Positions 59,137-64,000 of a stretch of 64,000 bases of DNA are shown in pieces (position 1 is the first letter of the stretch; each line of letters starts with the position of its first letter). Position numbers and translations under genes: made by a program. Source of the stretch: Ruthenibacterium lactatiformans (GTDB lineage Bacteria > Bacillota > Clostridia > Oscillospirales > Ruminococcaceae); the NCBI RefSeq assembly GCF_000949455.1, contig NZ_JXXK01000001.1, positions 124,001 through 188,000 on the forward strand, written 5' to 3'. The notes beneath the pieces are model-generated. The model did no database searches. It was given only the letters and a program-made list of their open reading frames with translations, and was not told the DNA's origin.

Positions 59137-60487
59137 CCCGATGAAAAGCGCGATCGACCGACGCCTTTCGGCGCTTTGTGTGCCCGATGACATGGCGCAG
59201 CGCATTCAGGCGGCCGCGCAGAAAAAAAGGCCGCGCGTTATCCGGTTCCGCCGTCCCCTTGCCGTGGCGGCTGTATTTTGCCTGATATTAGCCTGCAGCA
59301 TGGGCGTACTGGCCACCACCGTCCCCTCTGTCCAAAATCTGTTTGCCATAGTGGGCACACAGATATCTTCCATGCTGCAGCCCATTGAGCGCTCCTGCAC
59401 CGACAACGGCATCGAAACGACGGTTGTTGCCGCGATGAACGACAACGACATGGTGGATATTTATGTTGCAGTCAAGGATCTGGAAGGTTCACGCATCAAT
59501 GAGCGGACCAATCTGGCGGATGTTCAGCTCTCCGGCATTGCCATGACGCCGATGGTGCAGATGGTCCAATTCGACGAAAAAACTGCGACAGCCACCTTCC
59601 GCATTGAAGGCGTATGCGGCGAGGATCTAAATGGTAAAAAAATCACGCTTTCCATTGGCGCTGTTCTTTTGGGAAGGACCGAATGGTCGGACCAGAACAC
59701 CGGTATCAGCGTTTCCGACATTGAAACAGTGTTCCCCTCCCCTGCGTTCCAGCCCATAACAGGCAACGCCACCCGCACCACTGTAGGCTTTTCTGATTCC
59801 GGCGCTCCCTTCAACGGCGACCAGGCGCTCGTCCCTGCGGAATCCGATGGTTCGCTGGACAGCATGTTCCCCTGGGGCGGTCTCACATCCGGCGGCGTGG
59901 CGGATAACGCGCTCCATTTGCAGCTTAAATACAGCGCTGTCGGCAAATACGCGCAGTTCACTCAGGTATTTCTGATGACCGGAAAACCCGAAAAGGACGA
60001 AAAGCTGCCGATCCATTCCATTGATTTCGGGAAATGCGAAACGCGCGGAGGAAGCCAGTATTACGAATACACCGAATATATTCTCCCACTTCCGCAAGGC
60101 GCAGACCCGGAAAAGCTGACGGTCGCATACAGCGGCATCTCCTATGAGGACGCCGTACCCGGCAAATGGGATACTACCTTCCGTTTGGAAAGTGTGTCCC
60201 GTCAGCGTGTGGCGCATGTGGAGCTGAATATTGGCGGCTGGCATGTCACGCAAGTAGAACTTTCGCCGATGGGTGTATCCGTGACAGTGGATGACAACGG
60301 CTCCAGCGACCCGCTTCCGGAAATCCTTGCATATGACAAATCAGGCGCCCCCATTCCCGTCAATGGTTCTTCCAGCTCCTGGAACGGTACAGAGCGTATT
60401 TGCAAAAACCAATTCACTTCCCCACTGCCCTTGGAGCAGATTTCCCGTGTGACCATTGGCGGCGTAGAAATCGATTTCAAAAACTGA
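59120..60487 (+). CDS. Membrane anti-sigma factor-like protein (DUF4179)
   Basis: 455 residues: a cytoplasmic N terminus of about 45 residues, one transmembrane helix (about 46-66, PLAVAAVFCLILACSMGVLA), and a large exported beta-rich domain that fits DUF4179-type proteins coupled with ECF sigma factors. The short N terminus would bind the sigma factor, while the outer domain senses an envelope signal; the signal is unknown. No zinc-binding HxxxCxxC motif is present, so it is not a ZAS anti-sigma. Confidence 0.82.
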   Translation: MPTENNPMKSAIDRRLSALCVPDDMAQRIQAAAQKKRPRVIRFRRPLAVAAVFCLILACSMGVLATTVPSVQNLFAIVGTQISSMLQPIERSCTDNGIETTVVAAMNDNDMVDIYVAVKDLEGSRINERTNLADVQLSGIAMTPMVQMVQFDEKTATATFRIEGVCGEDLNGKKITLSIGAVLLGRTEWSDQNTGISVSDIETVFPSPAFQPITGNATRTTVGFSDSGAPFNGDQALVPAESDGSLDSMFPWGGLTSGGVADNALHLQLKYSAVGKYAQFTQVFLMTGKPEKDEKLPIHSIDFGKCETRGGSQYYEYTEYILPLPQGADPEKLTVAYSGISYEDAVPGKWDTTFRLESVSRQRVAHVELNIGGWHVTQVELSPMGVSVTVDDNGSSDPLPEILAYDKSGAPIPVNGSSSSWNGTERICKNQFTSPLPLEQISRVTIGGVEIDFKN

Positions 60488-60504
60488 AACAGAACATAAG
60501 CGGA

Positions 60505-60534
60505 CAGCCGCTCTGAAGAAATCCAGAGCGGCTG
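60505..60534 (+). terminator. Terminator-like hairpin after anti-sigma gene
   Basis: CAGCCGCTCT (60505-60514) with AGAGCGGCTG (60525-60534), 10 bp, then TTGCGATTTTG. A modest terminator directly before the much longer hairpin at 60557. Confidence 0.7.
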
Positions 60535-60556
60535 TTGCGATTTTGATTCCGGGTTT

Positions 60557-60618
60557 CGACAGCAAAACAGACCGGCACAGGCCAACTGAAAGGCCTGTGC
60601 CGGTCTGTTTTGCTGTCG
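60557..60618. terminator. 27-bp perfect inverted repeat between convergent genes
   Basis: The arms 60557-60583 and 60592-60618 are fully complementary, 27 bp with an 8-nt loop. The gene on the minus strand ends at 60622, only 4 bp away. There is no long T tract just after the stem on either strand, though the stem has an internal AAAACAG/CTGTTTT. It probably blocks read-through between convergent genes, and it is far longer than needed. Confidence 0.75.
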
Positions 60619-60621
60619 GCT

Positions 60622-62475
60622 CTATTCCAGTTCCTTTGTGCGCAGCGCGCGGGTCGCATTGAGAACGGCCAGAACCATAACACCCACGTCTGCAAAAATC
60701 GCAGCCTGCATATTGGTCACGCCCAATGCCCCCAATAAAAGCATCAGGCCCTTGACAGCCAGTGAAAACACGATGTTCTGATGCACGATACGCAGCGTTT
60801 TTTTGGAAATGCGCATCGCTGTTGCGATTTTGGAGGGCTGATCGTCCATAAGCACCACATCCGCCGCTTCAATGGCCGCGTCGGAGCCAAGGCCGCCCAT
60901 TGCGATTCCGATATCCGCGCGGGAGAGTACCGGTGCATCATTGATACCATCCCCGACAAAAGCGAGCTTTCCGTTTGCGCTCTTCTGCTTCAGCAGCTCT
61001 TCCACGCGCTCCACCTTATCCGCGGGCAGCAGTTCCGCGTGTACCTCGTCCAGGCCGAGCTGCTTTGCAACACTTTCTCCTACGGCCTTCGCATCGCCTG
61101 TGAGCATGACCGTTTTGCGGATGCCCTGCCGCTTCAACGAAGCAATCGCACGGGCCGCGTCCGGCTTTACTGCGTCGGAAATCACGATGTGTCCGGCATA
61201 TTCGCCGTCTACCGCCACATGAACGACGGTACCTGTCTTGTGACATTCATGCCATTGCGCGCCGATTTTATCCATTAGCTTACCGTTTCCGGCACAAACG
61301 GTTCTTCCATCCACACGGGCGCATACACCGTGGCCGGATATTTCTTCCACATCGCTGACGCGGGCGTTGTCCAATTCACGGCCATAGGCTTCTTTGAGCG
61401 AACGGGAGATGGGATGGTCCGAAAAACTCTCTGCCAACGCCGCCAATTCCAATAGCTGTTCCTTGGAAACCCGGGCCGGGTGGACCGCGGTCACCTGGAA
61501 CGTGCCGCGCGTCAATGTCCCGGTCTTATCAAAAACAACCGTTTCCGTCTGAGCAAGCGCCTCCAGATAGTTGCTGCCTTTCACAAGAATGCCGCGCTTG
61601 GACGCGCCGCCGATACCGCCAAAAAAGCTGAGCGGTATCGAAATAACCAGTGCGCACGGGCAGGAAATGACCAGAAACGTAAGCGCGCGCGCCACCCAGA
61701 CGCTGAACATCCCTATACCCAGCAACGGTGGGAGCACAGCCAGCAGCACGGCGCCGATCACGACGGCCGGCGTGTAGTAACGCGCGAATTTTGTAATAAA
61801 GTTTTCCGCCTTTGCTTTTTTCGTACTGGAATTTTCTACAAGATCCAGAATCTTGGAGACGGTGGATTCTCCAAATTCCTTTGTAACACGTACACGCAAC
61901 AGGCCGCTCTGATTCACACAGCCGCTGATGACGTCGCTGCCTGCGCCCACATCCCGCGGCAGCGATTCGCCTGTGAGCGCCGCTGTATTAACGGTGGAAT
62001 TTCCGTCCAGAACTACACCGTCCAGTGGGATGCGTTCTCCTGCTTTGATAACGATGGTGTCTCCCACCGCCACGTCGTCCGGGTCAACCTGTTCCAGTTT
62101 GCCGTCACGTTCAATATTGGCGTAATCGGGCCGGATGTCCATCAAAGCTGCAATGGACTGACGCGAACGCCCCACCGCATAGCTTTGGAACAGCTCACCC
62201 ACTTGATAAAACAGCATGACCTCTACCGCTTCGGGAAATTCCTGCAGACAAAAAGCGCCAATAGTTGCCAATGCCATCAAAAAATTTTCATCAAATACCT
62301 GCCCGTGAGCGATATTCCGTACGGCTTTCCACACGATGTCCCACCCGATGATTGCGTAGACCGTAAGATAAAAGACGAGCTGTGACCAGCCGGCGAGCGG
62401 CAAAAAGAATCCCGCCGCGAACACTACGGCGCTGACCAGAATGCGCGCCAGCATTTTCTTCTGCTTTTTACCCAT
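60622..62475 (-). CDS. P1B-type heavy-metal ATPase (Zn/Cd/Pb-type)
   Basis: 617 residues. Membrane helices, actuator motif TGESLP (near 170), the transport motif SCPCALV (near 277) and phosphorylation DKTGTLT (near 318), HP motif DHPISRS and hinge GDGINDAP. No N-terminal HMA domain: the protein begins with about 30 residues and the first helix, and a separate HMA gene is just upstream. The CPC with CadC/SmtB-type regulator implies zinc/cadmium export. Confidence 0.93.
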   Translation of the reverse strand: MGKKQKKMLARILVSAVVFAAGFFLPLAGWSQLVFYLTVYAIIGWDIVWKAVRNIAHGQVFDENFLMALATIGAFCLQEFPEAVEVMLFYQVGELFQSYAVGRSRQSIAALMDIRPDYANIERDGKLEQVDPDDVAVGDTIVIKAGERIPLDGVVLDGNSTVNTAALTGESLPRDVGAGSDVISGCVNQSGLLRVRVTKEFGESTVSKILDLVENSSTKKAKAENFITKFARYYTPAVVIGAVLLAVLPPLLGIGMFSVWVARALTFLVISCPCALVISIPLSFFGGIGGASKRGILVKGSNYLEALAQTETVVFDKTGTLTRGTFQVTAVHPARVSKEQLLELAALAESFSDHPISRSLKEAYGRELDNARVSDVEEISGHGVCARVDGRTVCAGNGKLMDKIGAQWHECHKTGTVVHVAVDGEYAGHIVISDAVKPDAARAIASLKRQGIRKTVMLTGDAKAVGESVAKQLGLDEVHAELLPADKVERVEELLKQKSANGKLAFVGDGINDAPVLSRADIGIAMGGLGSDAAIEAADVVLMDDQPSKIATAMRISKKTLRIVHQNIVFSLAVKGLMLLLGALGVTNMQAAIFADVGVMVLAVLNATRALRTKELE

Positions 62476-62514
62476 ATTTTAATCCCCTGTTCTGCCGCGC
62501 GGGGCGGCGCATAT

Positions 62515-62733
62515 TTACAGCACAATCTCGCAGTCCGGCTCCACCCTCTTGCACACCTTAACGATTTCCTTCATGATGTCGTCAAAACGCGCGTCATCGG
62601 CCTCCACCGTCATTTTCTGCATTACAAAACTGACTGTGGCGTCCTTCACGCCGTCCACCTTCTTAATGGCATCTTCCATCTTTGCCGCACAATTCGCACA
62701 ATCCAGATCTACAAGTTTAAAACGCTTTTTCAT
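62515..62733 (-). CDS. Stand-alone HMA metal-binding protein
   Basis: 72 residues with the ferredoxin-like HMA fold and the metal-binding CANC in LVDLDCANCAAKMEDAI (near 11). A soluble chaperone or a separated N-terminal domain of the ATPase that follows 39 bp later. ATG 62733 has a GGAGG site 9 bases upstream; TTG 62742 is less likely. Confidence 0.9.
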   Translation of the reverse strand: MKKRFKLVDLDCANCAAKMEDAIKKVDGVKDATVSFVMQKMTVEADDARFDDIMKEIVKVCKRVEPDCEIVL

Positions 62734-62766
62734 ATCCGACAACCTCCAAGATTCAATTGATTTGGT

Positions 62767-63126
62767 TTATTCAGAAACGTGTTCCATTCCCTGGTCGATG
62801 ATCGTCCTTACATGACCGTCTGACAGAGAGTAAAACACGGTCTTGCCTTCCCGCCTGTATTTTACCAGCTTGCTCTTTTTTAATACCGCAAGTTGATGGG
62901 AAATGGCCGACTGCGTCATACGCAGCATCTGAGCGATATCACACACGCACATCTCCGATTCAAACAACAAATACAAAATTTTGATGCGCGTGGAGTCCCC
63001 GAATATTTTGAACAGTTCTGCAAGATCGAACAGGATCTCGTCATCCGGCATCTCTTTCTCCACTTTGGCTACAATGTCTTCGTGTACATGCATATATTCG
63101 CAGCGTTCGTTTTGGCTCAGTTCCAT
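62767..63126 (-). CDS. ArsR/SmtB-family metal-sensing repressor
   Basis: 119 residues with a winged helix-turn-helix (IFGDSTRIKILYLLF; MTQSAISHQLAVLKK). Metal-binding signatures are a CVCD box (SEMCVCD, alpha-3N/alpha-3 type, as in CadC/ArsR) and a C-terminal alpha-5 pattern D-x-H-x9-H-x2-E (DGHVRTIIDQG then MEHVSE) as in SmtB/CzrA for zinc. Both site types are kept, so it may sense Zn and softer metals (Cd/Pb). First gene of the export cassette. ATG 63126 has an AAAGGATG site. Confidence 0.9.
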   Translation of the reverse strand: MELSQNERCEYMHVHEDIVAKVEKEMPDDEILFDLAELFKIFGDSTRIKILYLLFESEMCVCDIAQMLRMTQSAISHQLAVLKKSKLVKYRREGKTVFYSLSDGHVRTIIDQGMEHVSE

Positions 63127-63143
63127 AAAAAGCACATCCTTTC

Positions 63144-63194
63144 ATATGAGCATCCGTTCAATTGATATTATATATCTTCTTTCGAAAATGTCAA
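63144..63194 (-). promoter_or_regulatory. Promoter and candidate operator of the metal-export cassette
   Basis: On the minus strand TTGACA (63194-63189), a 16-bp spacer and TATAAT (63172-63167). Just downstream (63162-63144) an imperfect inverted repeat, ATTGAAC-GGAT-GCTCATAT, resembles the 12-2-12 ArsR/SmtB operator. Binding there would block the promoter until metal is bound. Confidence 0.7.
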
Positions 63195-63327
63195 CAGGCT
63201 CACGCAAAAATATCCTTCTCCCCTTACGCCCGTAATATCGGCCGGCCCAGAACCTGAGAAATCTGCAAAAACATTGTTTTTTTCCGCCGCGCCGTACGGG
63301 CGCTTTTATTGTAGAAGGCCGCAGCAT

Positions 63328-63437
63328 TATGGTATAATAACCTCAAAACTGCCGCTTACGCGGCTGTGCGTGTGCTTTGCACACGCTTCTGTGCTAACGC
63401 ACAGAACTTTGAGAACATTGTATCATGCAAAACCGCA
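63328..63437. repeat. 110-bp direct repeat, copy 1
   Basis: Copy 1 begins with an extended -10-like TATGGTATAAT and carries three hairpins: GCCGC-TTAC-GCGGC (63351-63364), GCGTGTGC-TTT-GCACACGC and CTGTGC-TAAC-GCACAG. It ends near a fourth hairpin, AAAACCGCA/TGCGGTTTT (63430-63452). It is about 91% identical to copy 2 without gaps. Confidence 0.85.
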
Positions 63438-63472
63438 GCAAGGTGCGGTTTTGTTGTGGCCGCTGTGCGGCG

Positions 63473-63591
63473 TCATGGTATAATATGTGCGCTTAGCGAA
63501 TGCGAGCCGCAAGCGAAGCATGAGCCTGGCGGCATAGATACCATGTTTCTTAGTGAACACGAGCTGCACGCGAAGTGTGAACTTAGAAATA
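63473..63591. repeat. Two divergent short repeats between the 110-bp copies
   Basis: Two units share the pattern CTTAGyGAAyrCGAGCyGCamGCGAAGyrTGArC: 63492-63525 and 63549-63582. The first follows another TGGTATAAT (63476-63484). No start codon with a ribosome site leads into a convincing open frame. Confidence 0.7.
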
Positions 63592-63699
63592 TGGTATAAT
63601 AACCTCAAAACTGCCGCTTACGCGGCTGTGCGTGTGCACTGCACACGCTTCTGCGCTCGCGCACAGAGCTTTAAGAACATTGAACCATGCAAAGCCGCA
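63590..63699. repeat. 110-bp direct repeat, copy 2
   Basis: Copy 2 lies 262 bp after copy 1, with about ten substitutions, most in hairpin loops or the 3' third. The third hairpin changes to TGCGC-TC-GCGCA, keeping a stem. It ends 38 bp before the next gene. In the 611-bp gap 63127-63737 these repeats and the metal-cassette promoter are all I can identify. Confidence 0.85.
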
Positions 63700-63737
63700 T
63701 GGTATATAAAGGAAATTCAAAGCAAGCAGGTGATACA

Positions 63738-64000
63738 ATGTTGATTGCAGACCTTCACATCCATTCCAAATATTCCCGCGCTACCAGCCATGACTGTGAA
63801 CCGGAGATGCTGGACCTTTGGGCACGCCGCAAGGGCATCGGGCTGGTGGGCACTGGAGATTTTACGCATCCTGCCTGGCGTGCTGAACTACTGGACAAGC
63901 TGCAGCCTGCTGAGGACGGCCTGTACACATTACGGGAAAGCCTTCGCCTGGCGGACAAGACCGCGGGCAAATACGATGCACCCCGTTTTGTAGTGACCGG
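63738..64000 (+). CDS. Endonuclease Q-like PHP-domain protein (5' part)
   Basis: A partial gene running off the window. The first 87 residues begin LIADLHIHSKYSRATS, the His-x-His start of a PHP metallo-hydrolase domain, then EMLDLWARRKGIGLVGTGDFTHPAW. This is the TIGR00375/endonuclease Q family, in archaea an enzyme that nicks DNA 5' of deaminated bases, but often labelled as UvrD-like helicase in bacteria. ATG 63738 has a GCAGGTG site. Expression is likely from the promoter-like repeats upstream. Confidence 0.85.
   Translation, partial: MLIADLHIHSKYSRATSHDCEPEMLDLWARRKGIGLVGTGDFTHPAWRAELLDKLQPAEDGLYTLRESLRLADKTAGKYDAPRFVVT

Noticed and set aside
63328..63699. Possible CRISPR array or tandem repeat locus
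   Set aside because: Only two long copies with 152 bp between them and an unrelated repeat inside; no short regular spacers and no cas genes.
1..64000. tRNA, rRNA, tmRNA or SRP RNA genes
   Set aside because: I looked for T-loop GTTCRA...CCA patterns and known RNA cores and saw none; a covariance scan could still find a missed small RNA.

Overview
The window looks like chromosomal DNA of a spore-forming, anaerobic Firmicute of the class Clostridia, most likely the Oscillospiraceae/Ruminococcaceae group. The evidence is a complete spoIIIAA-AH operon, spoIIM, a Gram-positive lysine riboswitch and T-box, moderately high GC, strong AAGGAGG ribosome binding sites and a typical clostridial gene order (asp23-nusB-xseAB-ispA-dxs-tlyA-nadK-argR-recN). 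I see no rRNA, tRNA, CRISPR array, IS element or prophage.

Layout. 1-7.7 kb: yaaA, radA, a tyrosine recombinase, spoIIM, and the yajC-tgt-queA queuosine/secretion block. 7.7-12.8 kb: a lysine-riboswitch-controlled asd-dapA-dapB set with a CapA-like lipoprotein and an ACT-domain protein. 12.8-14.4 kb: tyrS behind a tyrosine T-box. 14.4-24.9 kb: one long leftward housekeeping operon for DNA repair, arginine control, NADP, rRNA methylation and isoprenoids. 24.9-29.8 kb: the spoIIIA operon. 29.8-34 kb: an ABC-F ATPase and a large membrane protein. 34-41 kb: oadB with a 37-residue partner, lipid and phosphatase genes, gpsA, an SGNH hydrolase and a Cys-rich protein. 40.2-43.1 kb: an ABC importer. 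43.3-57.6 kb: a muropeptide uptake and recycling cluster. 57.7-60.5 kb: a DUF1836 protein and an ECF sigma/anti-sigma pair. 60.6-63.2 kb: a zinc/cadmium export cassette. 63.3-64 kb: a structured direct-repeat region and the start of an endonuclease Q-like gene.

How the genes fit together. Lysine/diaminopimelate synthesis and the 43-57 kb cluster meet at cell-wall peptides. An oligopeptide importer (oppABCDF), LD-carboxypeptidase, Ala-Glu dipeptide epimerase and NlpC/P60 endopeptidase form a ykfABCD-like pathway. This version also contains two beta-lactamase-fold serine hydrolases that have no export signal and no recognisable class A deacylation glutamate.

The most noteworthy observations are these: a hairpin that would hide the spoIIM ribosome binding site and start codon in read-through mRNA but not in mRNA from a nested sigma-E-like promoter; the two apparently cytoplasmic serine hydrolases in the muropeptide cluster; a 110-bp imperfect direct repeat in which hairpin stems are kept while loops vary; and a 27-bp perfect hairpin between convergent genes.
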